A DNA stretch of 30,916 nucleotides from Candidatus Gastranaerophilales bacterium (GCA_910587175.1 CAJULH010000022.1:1-30916); one strand, 5' to 3'. Shown: positions 7,452-16,500, counted from the first letter of the stretch. A program made the numbers and translations. Notes: generated by a model not told the origin, from the letters alone.

Positions 7452-9305
7452 GTGTCAGATCCAACAATTAACAACAAAAATATAATCCCCCAGACACAAA
7501 TGCCCCAGACCGGCGTTCAAAACACTGGTGCTACACAGCAAACCCCCAGTGTTGAAGAACCTTTATTTGGAGGAAATAGCACTACAGCTACAAACGCTTC
7601 TGTAACAAATACAGCAAGCGCACCCGTTGGCGATCAGTATGTTCCAAGCAGCGAAGTAACATCTGAAGAATTAAGAGAAGAAAAAGCAGGTGTAGATAAC
7701 AATAATGCGCAGCTTGAAGTAAAAGAAGGCGAAACGGAAAGTACAATTACGGATTGCGAGAATACAATTACAGAACAAACAGCTAACGTAGATGCTTTAA
7801 ACTCAGCAAACGCTGAATTAAAAGCAGCAAATGCTACATTAGCCAGTGAAATTGCCGCAGGACGTAAGGATATATACGATATTAATACTCAAATCAAAGA
7901 TTTAAATGCACAAATCGAAGCAAACAGCGGCTTCACCGGAGGCTTACTTAATGCCTTAAAAGGAGTAATCGGAAAAGGTGTAGATGTAGGCGCTCTTAAA
8001 GGACAAGTAGCCCAATTGGAAGCCCAGAAAAAAGAAATCGAAAACAGCATTAAAGAAAAAGAAAGCGAAATTGATGCAAACGAAAAAACAATTGCAGATA
8101 ATGAATCAGAAATAACTAATTCAGAGGGTATAATAACAGATACAGAAGCTACAAAAGAAACCCAGGAAGGTCAATTAGAAGACATTCAGGCAGAACACCA
8201 AGACGGTGTAGAAAAATCTGCAGACCTTCAAGAAGAAATAGAAGCAAAAGAAATTGAAGAAGCACAAGAAGCAGAATCAAAAGCATCAGAAGAGGCTGAT
8301 CCTGAAAAAGTAAAAGAACTTCAGCAAAATGACTTAAATGACATAAAAGCCGCTTACGAAGCAGGACAAATCACCTATGAAGACTATAAAGCAGCCTTAA
8401 AGGCAGCCGGACAGGAAGAATACGGTGAAGACTACGTGCCTGATGAAGATACACTTAACAAGCAGGCAGGCGTACTTCAAGATACAATTGCCAATGGTGA
8501 CATTACAACTGACACTATTGATGATATTAAAAATGAAAACTATGAAGATGCATACATAGAAGCTGGTTTCACTCCTGAAGAAGCCCGTGAAAGAATCGAA
8601 ATTGTTGAAGCAATTACAACCTACCAGGCTATGGGTATTGATGTTGCACCTGAAATATTTGAAAGCAAATCAGTTCAACAATTAGATGAAATCATAGAAA
8701 CCGCAATGGTTCAGGATACAATAAAAGCCAGCAGTACAAAAATCGTAGGTAATGCAGCAAACTTCACAAGCAAGAAAGATATGCAGGCAAATGCAGACTC
8801 AGTAGATGAATTTATTGATACATACAGCGCACTTCAAAGCTATTATCAGTCAAACGATGTTGAAGATTTAGAAGTAAATGCATATTTAAACACCAATAGT
8901 GATAAACTTAACAAGATAAGCCAGGGATACATTTATGAAACATCAAAACTTCAGGAATTATCCAACAGTGCTTCAACATTAATGACAACATTAAAAACAA
9001 GAGTATCACTAGATGAAGCCGCAGGTGCAAGCGCCGGTGTAAGATTTGAAGAAGCAAGACACAAAACCGAAGGCGCAATAGACAATGCAGAAGGCAAGTT
9101 AAATAAAGAATCCGAAGACAGCGATACAGTTGACCAATACAGAACGGAATTCTTGAATCTGACAAACAAATTTAATAACTCTGATACAGACAGCGCAAGA
9201 CAAATGAGTATAAAAGCTATGGAAAGACTGTATGAAAGAGCCTTGAATGCAGATGAAAACACTGGTGACAATCCATACAGAGGTAAAATCAGCATAGCAG
9301 CATAA
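7452..9305 (+). CDS. long coiled-coil protein of unknown function, GTG start
   Basis: This 617-aa protein starts at GTG, with AGGAG (7438-7442) nine nt upstream and no better ATG nearby. Residues 1-70 are Asn/Thr/Gln/Pro-rich and unstructured. Residues about 85-285 are heptad-rich coiled coil, interrupted at about 159-182 by a short hydrophobic, glycine-rich stretch (GFTGGLLNALKGVIGKG) that could be a hairpin tip or membrane-contact loop. Residues 290-617 are helical and acidic. There is no signal peptide or classic membrane segment. A helix pair with a hydrophobic tip is seen in alpha-helical pore-forming toxins and in secretion-system translocators, but this is only a resemblance. The gene has its own terminator and is probably monocistronic. 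It belongs with the preceding three proteins by style. Confidence 0.82.
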   Translation: MSDPTINNKNIIPQTQMPQTGVQNTGATQQTPSVEEPLFGGNSTTATNASVTNTASAPVGDQYVPSSEVTSEELREEKAGVDNNNAQLEVKEGETESTITDCENTITEQTANVDALNSANAELKAANATLASEIAAGRKDIYDINTQIKDLNAQIEANSGFTGGLLNALKGVIGKGVDVGALKGQVAQLEAQKKEIENSIKEKESEIDANEKTIADNESEITNSEGIITDTEATKETQEGQLEDIQAEHQDGVEKSADLQEEIEAKEIEEAQEAESKASEEADPEKVKELQQNDLNDIKAAYEAGQITYEDYKAALKAAGQEEYGEDYVPDEDTLNKQAGVLQDTIANGDITTDTIDDIKNENYEDAYIEAGFTPEEARERIEIVEAITTYQAMGIDVAPEIFESKSVQQLDEIIETAMVQDTIKASSTKIVGNAANFTSKKDMQANADSVDEFIDTYSALQSYYQSNDVEDLEVNAYLNTNSDKLNKISQGYIYETSKLQELSNSASTLMTTLKTRVSLDEAAGASAGVRFEEARHKTEGAIDNAEGKLNKESEDSDTVDQYRTEFLNLTNKFNNSDTDSARQMSIKAMERLYERALNADENTGDNPYRGKISIAA

Positions 9306-9322
9306 AAAATTTATTCTTCATT

Positions 9323-9348
9323 AAAGCCCGGAATACCGGGCTTTTTTA
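9323..9348 (+). terminator. terminator after the coiled-coil gene
   Basis: AAAGCCCGG (9323-9331) and CCGGGCTTT (9336-9344) form a 9-bp stem with a 4-nt loop and a T-run. Confidence 0.93.
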
Positions 9349-9376
9349 TATAGAAAAATTAATAAAATTAATATTA

Positions 9377-9405
9377 TTTACACTCCTTGAAAAAATTTGT
9401 ATAAT
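9377..9405 (+). promoter_or_regulatory. sigma-70-type promoter of rpiB
   Basis: TTTACA (9377-9382), a 17-bp spacer and a perfect TATAAT (9400-9405) lie 30 nt before the rpiB start, right after the preceding terminator. Confidence 0.75.
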
Positions 9406-9434
9406 TTACAAATAAGCAAAACAAGGAGATTTTA

Positions 9435-9869
9435 ATGGAAAATTTAAAAGTAGCAATCGGCTGTGACCATGGCGGCTTTCATTTAAAGGAGAAAATTAAA
9501 GAATATATGGAAGTCCACCACATTGAACATAAAGATTTTGGTATATATATTAAAGAAGCAAGCGACTATCCCGAAGTTGCAAAAGAAGTTGCAAAAGCAG
9601 TTGCAAACGGTGAATTCGACAGAGGTATTCTTGTTTGCGGCACAGGGCTTGGTATGAGCATAACAGCAAACAAAATCAAAGGCATAAGGGCTGTATCCAT
9701 TGAAAACACTTATTCTGCACGCGTTTCAAGAGCGCATAATAATTCTAATGTTCTTTGCCTTGGTGAACGTGTTATTGGCGACTACCTTGCATTGGATATT
9801 GTTGATATTTGGCTTAAAACCGGTTTTGAAGGCGGAAGACACAAGAAACGTATTGATATGATTGAGTAA
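9435..9869 (+). CDS. rpiB: ribose-5-phosphate isomerase B
   Basis: This cytoplasmic enzyme of the non-oxidative pentose phosphate pathway interconverts ribose 5-phosphate and ribulose 5-phosphate. At 144 aa it has the normal length for the RpiB/LacA/LacB family. Visible family features are IGCDHGGFHLK at the start (Asp11, His12), CGTGLGMSITANK at 68-80 with the catalytic-type Cys68, and RAHNNSNVLCLGER (99-112) with His101. A basic Arg135-His136 near the C-terminus fits phosphate binding. The presence of Cys68 favours RpiB over the LacAB galactose isomerases. AAGGAG six nt before the ATG supports the start. It lies 114 bp upstream of clpC, which has its own probable promoter. Confidence 0.93.
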   Translation: MENLKVAIGCDHGGFHLKEKIKEYMEVHHIEHKDFGIYIKEASDYPEVAKEVAKAVANGEFDRGILVCGTGLGMSITANKIKGIRAVSIENTYSARVSRAHNNSNVLCLGERVIGDYLALDIVDIWLKTGFEGGRHKKRIDMIE

Positions 9870-9914
9870 TTTTACATTCATAATATCTGACCGAAAGAAT
9901 TAGTTTAAATTCGT

Positions 9915-9942
9915 TTGAGAAAAAATATTTTGGTGTTAAACT
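9915..9942 (+). promoter_or_regulatory. probable extended -10 promoter of clpC
   Basis: TTGAGA (9915-9920), a 16-bp spacer and TAAACT (9937-9942) with an upstream TG (9934-9935) make an extended -10 promoter about 40 nt before clpC. An AATTCGTT/AACGAATT inverted pair brackets it and could carry regulation. No CIRCE-type or CtsR-type heptad repeat is evident. Confidence 0.45.
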
Positions 9943-9983
9943 TAAATTAACGAATTAGTAATCCGATTTTAAGGAAGTTTATA

Positions 9984-12425
9984 ATGTTTGAAAGATTTAC
10001 CGAAAAGGCAATCAGGGTAATCATGCTTGCACAGGAAGAAGCAAGACGCCTTGGTCATAATTTTGTCGGCACGGAACAGGTATTACTTGGCTTAATTGGC
10101 GAAGGTTCCGGTGTTGCCGCAAAAACACTTAAATCCATGGGTGTCAATATTAAAGATGCCCGGGCACAGGTTGAGAAAATAATAGGCAGAGGTTCAGGAT
10201 TTGTTGCTGTTGAAATTCCTTTTACCCCAAGAGCAAAAAAGGTTCTTGAACTGTCATGGGATGAAGCAAGACAACTTGGACACAACTATATCGGGACAGA
10301 ACACTTGCTCTTAGGACTTATTCGCGAAGGCGAAGGCGTTGCCGCAAAAGTTCTTGAAAACCTTGGTGTTGATTTGAATAAATGCAGAAGCAACGTTATA
10401 AAACTTCTCGGTGAGACCAGAACAGGGCAAAGCCCGCAAACAACTACAACAGGCGCACCGCAGTCTAAAGCAAAAACTCCGAGCCTGGATGAATTCGGTA
10501 CAGATTTAACCCTTGCAGCACAGGAACAAAGGCTTGATCCTGTTGTAGGACGTGAAAAAGAAATTGAAAGAGTGATTCAGATTCTTGCCCGCCGCACAAA
10601 AAACAATCCGATACTTATCGGTGAGCCTGGTGTAGGTAAAACAGCCATAGCACAGGGCTTAGCTATGAAAATTATCGATTGTGAAGTTCCCGATATTCTT
10701 GAAAACAAAAAGATTATCCAGCTTGATATGGGTCTTTTGGTTGCAGGTACGAAATACAGAGGCGAATTTGAAGAGCGCCTTAAAAAGATTATGGATGAAA
10801 TCCGCCAGGCAGGAAATGTTATTCTTGTAATTGATGAAATGCACACACTTATCGGAGCCGGCGCCGCAGAAGGTGCGATTGATGCTGCAAACATTCTGAA
10901 ACCTGCGCTATCCCGCGGGGAGATTCAGGTAATTGGCGCAACCACGCTTGATGAATACAGAAAACATATCGAAAAAGATTCAGCTCTTGAGAGACGTTTC
11001 CAGATGGTTCTTGTGGAACAGCCTTCAATTGATGAAACAATTCAGATTATTAAAGGTTTAAAATCAAAATACGAAGAACACCATAAGTTATTCATTTCCG
11101 ATGAGGCAATAGTTGCTGCAACGGAGCTTTCAAGCAAATTTATTACTGAAAGATTTTTGCCGGATAAAGCTATCGACCTTATTGACGAAGCTGCTTCCAA
11201 AGTACGTTTAAATGTTTCAAGTCTTCCGCCCGAAGGAAAGGAGCTTGAAAAAGAACTCAAGGCAACAATTAAAGAAAAAGAAGACGCGATAAGAAACCAG
11301 GAATTTGAAAAGGCGTCCGATTTAAGAGACCTTGAAGCCCAGATTAAAGATAAAATCAGAGAATATCAGGACGCTTGGAAAAACACACAGGATGCAAATA
11401 AGCCTACAGTTGGTGTAGATGAAGTTGCGGCTGTTGTATCCACAATAACCGGTATTCCTGTTACAAAAATAACCGAAGGTGAATCTGAAAGATTATTAAA
11501 ACTTGAAGAAACCCTTCACAACAGGGTTATAGGTCAAAATGAAGCCGTTGTTGCCCTATCTAAAGCAATAAGACGCGCGAGAGTAGGTCTAAAGTCTCCA
11601 AACAGACCAATAGGAAGCTTTATATTCTCGGGACCTACCGGAGTTGGTAAAACAGAGCTTGCAAAAGCACTTGCAGAGGCAGTATTCGGTTCTGAAGATA
11701 ATATAGTAAGAATTGATATGTCCGAATTTATGGAAAAACACACAACATCAAAGCTTATTGGTTCTCCTCCGGGATATGTGGGCTATGACGACGGCGGTCA
11801 TATGACAGAAATTATCAGAAAAAAACCATATTCCGTTGTGCTTTTTGATGAAATTGAAAAAGCACACCCTGATGTTTTCAATATTATGCTCCAGATTCTT
11901 GACGATGGTCGTTTGACTGACTCTAAAGGACGTTTGGTTAATTTTAAAAATACAATCATTATAATGACATCAAATGTTGGCGCAAGTATGATAACCTCTA
12001 CCCAAAAACTTGGTTTCTCTGTTTCCCAGGATTCAAAGAAGGACAAATACGAAAAATTAAAAGATACCGTTATGGAAGAAATGAAAAAATCTTTCAGACC
12101 GGAATTTTTAAACCGTATTGATGATATTATCGTATTTGCTCACCTAAGCCAGGATGAAATCAGACAGATTGTAGACTTAATGTTGAAAGACCTGTTTAAA
12201 CGCCTTGATGAACGCGAACTTAAAATTGAAGTCGGTAATGATGTTAAAGATTACCTTGCAAAAGAAGGATATAATGAAGCCTATGGAGCAAGACCGCTAA
12301 GGCGCGTTATTCAAAAGAAAATCGAAGATGTTCTTGCAGAAGAAATCCTGACCGGAAAATACCAGGCAAATGATACTTTGGTAATGAAAATGGAAGACGA
12401 CAAGATAGTTATTGAAAAGCAATAA
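9984..12425 (+). CDS. clpC: ClpC, AAA+ unfoldase of the ClpCP protease
   Basis: ClpC is a Hsp100 ATPase that unfolds proteins and threads them into ClpP. The 813-aa sequence is complete: two Clp_N repeats (1-75, 76-145), the first AAA+ module with GEPGVGKT (213-220) and VILVIDE (279-285), the middle region with a UVR-type helix (about 430-460), and the second AAA+ module with GPTGVGKT (550-557) and VVLFDEIE (618-625). KLGF at 675-678 is the ClpP-docking loop in the LGF form, as in cyanobacteria, rather than the VGF of Bacillus. The C-terminal D2-small domain ends at 813. The N-terminal 145 residues are close to cyanobacterial ClpC, the best taxonomic hint in the window. No mcsAB or ctsR is adjacent, unlike in Firmicutes. 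AAGGA precedes the ATG, and a strong terminator follows. Confidence 0.97.
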   Translation: MFERFTEKAIRVIMLAQEEARRLGHNFVGTEQVLLGLIGEGSGVAAKTLKSMGVNIKDARAQVEKIIGRGSGFVAVEIPFTPRAKKVLELSWDEARQLGHNYIGTEHLLLGLIREGEGVAAKVLENLGVDLNKCRSNVIKLLGETRTGQSPQTTTTGAPQSKAKTPSLDEFGTDLTLAAQEQRLDPVVGREKEIERVIQILARRTKNNPILIGEPGVGKTAIAQGLAMKIIDCEVPDILENKKIIQLDMGLLVAGTKYRGEFEERLKKIMDEIRQAGNVILVIDEMHTLIGAGAAEGAIDAANILKPALSRGEIQVIGATTLDEYRKHIEKDSALERRFQMVLVEQPSIDETIQIIKGLKSKYEEHHKLFISDEAIVAATELSSKFITERFLPDKAIDLIDEAASKVRLNVSSLPPEGKELEKELKATIKEKEDAIRNQEFEKASDLRDLEAQIKDKIREYQDAWKNTQDANKPTVGVDEVAAVVSTITGIPVTKITEGESERLLKLEETLHNRVIGQNEAVVALSKAIRRARVGLKSPNRPIGSFIFSGPTGVGKTELAKALAEAVFGSEDNIVRIDMSEFMEKHTTSKLIGSPPGYVGYDDGGHMTEIIRKKPYSVVLFDEIEKAHPDVFNIMLQILDDGRLTDSKGRLVNFKNTIIIMTSNVGASMITSTQKLGFSVSQDSKKDKYEKLKDTVMEEMKKSFRPEFLNRIDDIIVFAHLSQDEIRQIVDLMLKDLFKRLDERELKIEVGNDVKDYLAKEGYNEAYGARPLRRVIQKKIEDVLAEEILTGKYQANDTLVMKMEDDKIVIEKQ

Positions 12426-12444
12426 AAGAATAATAAATATTACG

Positions 12445-12483
12445 ACAAAACCTTGTATATAACATACAGGGTTTTGTTTTTCT
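12445..12483 (+). terminator. terminator after clpC
   Basis: ACAAAACCTTGTAT (12445-12458) pairs with ATACAGGGTTTTGT (12464-12477) over 14 positions with one G-U pair and a 5-nt loop, followed by T residues. Confidence 0.9.
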
Positions 12484-12489
12484 TTAACA

Positions 12490-12518
12490 TTGACAAAAGA
12501 CTATGAAAGTGGCAAAAT
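12490..12518 (+). promoter_or_regulatory. promoter of the 140-aa gene
   Basis: A perfect TTGACA (12490-12495), a 17-bp spacer and CAAAAT (12513-12518) lie 50 nt before the start at 12569, just after the clpC terminator. Confidence 0.55.
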
Positions 12519-12568
12519 TTAGTTTTCAGTAGTTTTATAAAAACAAACTTCAGTTTTAGGAACAAATC

Positions 12569-12991
12569 ATGCGAATATCAAATAATTTTAATCAAAACCA
12601 AAGTTTCAAAGCTATACAGGTAAGCGACAGAGTTGAATCTGTCATAGATGAACTTTTAGAAGAAGAATCCGGATTTAAAAAATCATTTAAAAAACTTGAA
12701 ACCATGAGTAATGACAATGATGTGGATGTTTTTATACAAAGAACCAAAAATGACGACGTGTTTAATTTTCAAGCTATAGACCCTTATACCCATGAAACTT
12801 TATGCTACCTTTCTGGAGATAAAAACCCAAAAAAGGCTGCCAAAAACGCTATAGACGGCTTCATTAAATTTATAGAAGATTCAAAGCAGACCCAGAGGAC
12901 AAAGCTAGCTTCTACAGCAAGCAGAGATGGTACAATTTCTGAAGATAGTGCCGTTGCTAAAATATTTAAATTTCTTGGTTCATTTGTCTAA
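12569..12991 (+). CDS. small protein of unknown function
   Basis: This 140-aa protein starts MRISNNFNQNQSFKAIQV, an Asn/Gln-rich N-terminus followed by a short SFKA motif. Residues 20-45 form an acidic helix (VESVIDELLEEESGFKK). Residues 52-105 look like a small alpha/beta unit: VDVFIQRTKNDDVFNFQAIDP, then ETLCYLSGDKNPKKAAKNAIDGFIKFIED. A short C-terminal helix ends KIFKFLGSFV. There is no signal peptide, catalytic motif or metal site. AGGA upstream and its own promoter make it a real gene, probably monocistronic. A weak hairpin (GCATA/TATGC, 13002-13016, then TTTT) may end it. I do not recognise the family. Confidence 0.72.
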   Translation: MRISNNFNQNQSFKAIQVSDRVESVIDELLEEESGFKKSFKKLETMSNDNDVDVFIQRTKNDDVFNFQAIDPYTHETLCYLSGDKNPKKAAKNAIDGFIKFIEDSKQTQRTKLASTASRDGTISEDSAVAKIFKFLGSFV

Positions 12992-13047
12992 AATTTTGGT
13001 TGCATAAAATATATGCTTTTAATAAAATGTAATGGTGATGTTTTATT

Positions 13048-13075
13048 TTGATTACTTTAATTAAAACAAGATAAA
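13048..13075 (+). promoter_or_regulatory. possible promoter of tRNA-Ser
   Basis: TTGATT (13048-13053), a 16-bp spacer and GATAAA (13070-13075) end 13 nt before the tRNA-Ser gene. It may also serve tRNA-Glu. Confidence 0.4.
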
Positions 13076-13088
13076 ACACAGCACAAAT

Positions 13089-13175
13089 GGAGAGGTGTCC
13101 GAGTGGTTTAAGGTGCAGACCTGGAACGTCTGTGTGGGGGCGACTCCACCGAGGGTTCGAATCCCTCCCTTTCCG
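13089..13175 (+). tRNA. tRNA-Ser (GGA)
   Basis: This is an 87-nt class II tRNA. The acceptor strands GGAGAGG (13089-13095) and CCTTTCC (13168-13174) pair fully with one G-U. The anticodon stem CAGAC/GTCTG encloses CTGGAAC, giving anticodon GGA, which reads UCC and UCU. A long variable arm (GTGGGG/CTCCAC) and the T-arm GAGGG-TTCGAAT-CCCTC confirm Ser. The discriminator is G, and CCA is not encoded. Confidence 0.96.
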
Positions 13176-13356
13176 AGTTTGACAATTTGATAAAACTTGA
13201 GAACCCGAGGAGAGGGTTTGAATCCTACACCCGCTGCTTAGTAAGCTGTAGCGAACTTAGCAGTGGTGGATGCAGAAAGCATAAATTTCAAGGCAAAGAA
13301 TGCGCCGTAGAAATTTAGCATCTGCCTCCCTTTCCGAGTTTGACAATTTGATAAAA
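13164..13356 (+). repeat. 32-bp direct repeat of the tRNA-Ser 3' end
   Basis: Positions 13164-13195 cover the tRNA 3' end plus 20 bp of flank and recur without change at 13325-13356. The 129 bp between start with a degenerate T-arm copy (GGGTTTGAATCC at 13214-13225, compare GGGTTCGAATCC in the tRNA) and are otherwise hairpin-rich. This arrangement resembles an attachment-site duplication, or a second tRNA-Ser 3' part with an insertion. Confidence 0.85.
13201..13329 (+). other. hairpin-rich segment between the tRNA-Ser 3'-end copies
   Basis: Three hairpins follow one another: GAACCC/GGGTTT (13201-13219); CCGCTGCTTAGT (13231-13242) with ACTTAGCAGTGG (13255-13266), having one mismatch and one G-U; and a long imperfect stem of GGATGCAGA and TAAATTTC (13268-13289) with GAAATTTA and TCTGCCTCC (13310-13329). 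It lies directly downstream of tRNA-Ser in the same orientation, so it is probably in the tRNA precursor. It could be a structured RNA or a small repeat element. No open reading frame of note is present. Confidence 0.4.
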
Positions 13357-13369
13357 TAAATTTGCACTT

Positions 13370-13441
13370 AGCGGTATCGTCTAGGGGTCAGGATAGCAGA
13401 TTCTCATTCTGTTGACACGGGTTCAAATCCCGTTACCGCCG
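13370..13441 (+). tRNA. tRNA-Glu (CTC) with A1-C72 mismatch
   Basis: The D-arm (TCGTCTAGGGGTCAGGA) matches the bacterial tRNA-Glu pattern. The anticodon stem GCAGA/TCTGT encloses TTCTCAT, giving anticodon CTC, which reads GAG. The T-arm is ACGGG-TTCAAAT-CCCGT. Counting back from U8, the acceptor 5' strand is AGCGGTA and the 3' strand TACCGCC, so six pairs form but position 1 is A opposite C72. The discriminator is G, and CCA is not encoded. The mismatch makes full function slightly uncertain. Confidence 0.88.
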
Positions 13442-13539
13442 GTTTTATTCTATTAAACATTTGGACAATACGGGATTTGAACATAATATATCCATTTACA
13501 AACCAGGGTTTATAAAGTCCCGTTACCGCCGGTTTTATT
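13428..13539 (+). repeat. 22-bp direct repeat of the tRNA-Glu 3' end, plus inverted T-arm copy
   Basis: Positions 13428-13449 (tRNA 3' end plus flank) recur exactly at 13518-13539. The second copy is preceded by GGGTTTATAAAG, a degraded T-arm. Between them, ACGGGATTTGAAC (13470-13482) is a perfect 13-bp inverted copy of the tRNA-Glu T-arm GTTCAAATCCCGT (13421-13433). The second direct copy runs into the carB stop codon. Confidence 0.82.
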
Positions 13540-16500
13540 AAGACTTTAAGGTGGAATTAGAATATTCGTTTACTGTTTTTATATCTAATTCTTTGTTTTT
13601 TTTGTAATAATTAAATGCTTTTATATATGCATTTGCGGTATCAAGACAAGTAAACAAAGGTATATTGTATCTGACTGCAGCAGTCCTTATTTTAAAACCA
13701 GCAGTTTCCTTATTGCCGCCCTTGTTTGGTGTATTTATAATAAAACCAACATCCCCCTCAATTATACTTTTACATAATGCCTCATTGTCGTATTTTGGAA
13801 TAATTCTACATTTAATGCCGTTTGAAGTTAAATGTTCACCAGTTTTTTCGGATGCTACTATTTTAAAGCCAGCTTTGATGAATTTATTTATGCACTCAAG
13901 ACCTTCATTTTTATCCATATCCTTAATAGAAACATATACGCTTTTATTTTCATTAAACGGAACATTTGCAGCCATAAAAGCTTTTATAAGCGCTTTTTCA
14001 TATATAGTATCTATTCCAAGAACTTCACCCGTGGATTTCATTTCAGCACAAATTGCAGCATCTACACCTTTTAGCTTTTGAAAAGAAAACACAGGGGCTT
14101 TCACTGCAACAATATTTTTATTTTCATGCAGCCCAAGCTTTATTCCTTGTTCCTTAAGACTCTCGCCAAGCAAAAGATTCAGGGCAATTTTTATCATAGG
14201 TATACCAGTTACTTTGCTTAAAATGGGTACCGTTCTTGAGGCTCTGGGGTTTACCTCAATCACATAAACATCATCTTTCTTTGAAATAAATTGAATATTC
14301 ATAAGCCCCTTGACCTGAAGAGCTTTTGAAATTTTCTTTGAATATTCTATAACTTTATTTATTGTATCCTTGCTTAATGATAGTGAAGGATAAACGCAAA
14401 AACTATCTCCTGAATGTATACCCGTTCTTTCAATATGTTCCATAATACCGGGAATAAGAATATCTGAACCATCGCATACGGCATCTATTTCAAATTCTCT
14501 TCCTTCTATATATTCATCAACAGAAACAGGGTATTCAGGTGAAATAGATACAGCTTCTTCTATATATGCCGACAATTCTTTATCGTTATAGACTACTTTC
14601 ATTGCCCTTCCCCCGGTTACATAAGAAGGTCTTAGTAAAACAGGGTATCCAATATTATTTGCAGCTTCCAGTGCTTCTTTAAGATTAGTTACTGCAACGC
14701 CTTTTGGTTGTTTGATTTGAAGTTCAGACAAAAGCATCTCAAACCTTTTTCTGTCTTCAGCCACGTTAATCGACTCAACAGATGTACCGAGTATCTGTAC
14801 ACCTTTTTTCAAAAGTTTTGGCGCAAGGTTTAACGCTGTTTGCCCTCCAAATTGAACAATAACACCTTTTGGCATTTCTTTTCTGACTACATTATATACA
14901 TCTTCCAAATACAAAGGTTCAAAATAAAGTTTATCCGATATATCAAAGTCAGTACTTACGGTTTCCGGATTATTATTTATAATTATAGACTCAAGCCCGT
15001 TTTCTTTGATAGCTTTTATTGCATGAACACAGCTGTAATCAAACTCTATACCCTGACCTATTCTCACGGGACCTGAACCAATAACGATTACTTTTTCTTT
15101 TTTGCTTATAATGTTTTCATCTTCTTTTTCATACGTTGAATAGTAATACGGCGTTGATGATTCAAATTCACCTGCACAAGTATCAACCATTTTATAAACA
15201 GGGTACATATTATGCGCTCTTCTAACTGTATCAACTATTTCAGCTGACTGGTTTGAAAGCATACATATTTCATCATCTGTAAAGCCCATAGCTTCTGCAT
15301 CATAAAGAAGCTCTGAGCTGAATTTCTCAACAACAAGCCTCTTTTCGGTATCAATAATGTTCTTAATTTTACCCAAAAACCACTTATCAATTTTTGTAAC
15401 TTCATGGATTTTATCAATTGATATTTTTTTCCTAATGGCTGATGCTATTGCATAAATTCTTTTGTCGTCGGGATGTTTCATCTTGTAAATAAGTTCATCG
15501 GCGCTCATTTTATCAAAGCTTTTTTTGCGAAGTCCTTGTTTCTGTCCTTCAAGACATATTAAAGCTTTTAATAAAGCACTTTCAAAAGTTCTGTCTATAG
15601 CCATAACTTCGCCCGTTGCCTTCATTTGAGTTGTAAGGTTCCTGTCAGCATAAGGAAATTTATCAAATGCCCATTTTGGAATTTTTACAACAACATAATC
15701 AAGGACAGGTTCAAATGCCGCAACAGTTTTACCTGTTACCTGATTTTTTATTTCATGCAAATTAAATCCTATAGCAATTTTGGTTGTAACTTTGGCGATA
15801 GGATATCCTGCAGCTTTTGATGCAAGTGCAGAAGATCTTGAAACCCTTGGATTTACCTCTATTACAACATATTCTGATGTTTTGGGATTTAAAGCAAGCT
15901 GAACGTTGCATCCACCTTCAATTTTAAGTGCCCTTATTATCCTCAAAGAGGCGCTTCTTAACATGTGATATTCTTTATCTGATATTGTTTGTGATGGCGC
16001 TACAACAATGCTATCCCCTGTGTGTATACCGACAGGGTCAAAGTTTTCCATATTACAAACAGTAATACAGGTGTCATTAGCATCCCTTATAACCTCATAT
16101 TCAATTTCTTTCCACCCAGCAACAGATTTTTCAAGCAAAACCTGATGTATGGGACTTAAATTGAGCCCTTGATACAATATTTCCTTCAACTCTTCTTCAT
16201 TATGAGCAAAGCCGCCACCCGTACCTCCAAGCGTAAAAGCCGGTCTTACAACAAGCGGGTAATTTGCTTCATTTGCAAACATAATTCCTTCTTTGATACT
16301 TGAAACTATAGTACTTGAGGGTATGGGCTCTCCTATTTCAAGCATAAGTTTTTTGAAACTTTCCCTATCTTCCGCTTTTTTGATGGTATCAATTGAGGTA
16401 CCCAATAATTTTACGTTATATTTTTCAAGAATACCTTTATCATGAAGTTCAATTGCAAGATTAAGTCCTGTTTGCCCTCCTAATGTTGCAAGAAGCCCTT

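Noticed and set aside
13297..13308. AGAATGCGCCGT shared with 29677-29688, both near tRNA loci
   Set aside because: A 12-bp match between two places in a 31-kb window is expected several times by chance, and the flanks do not align.
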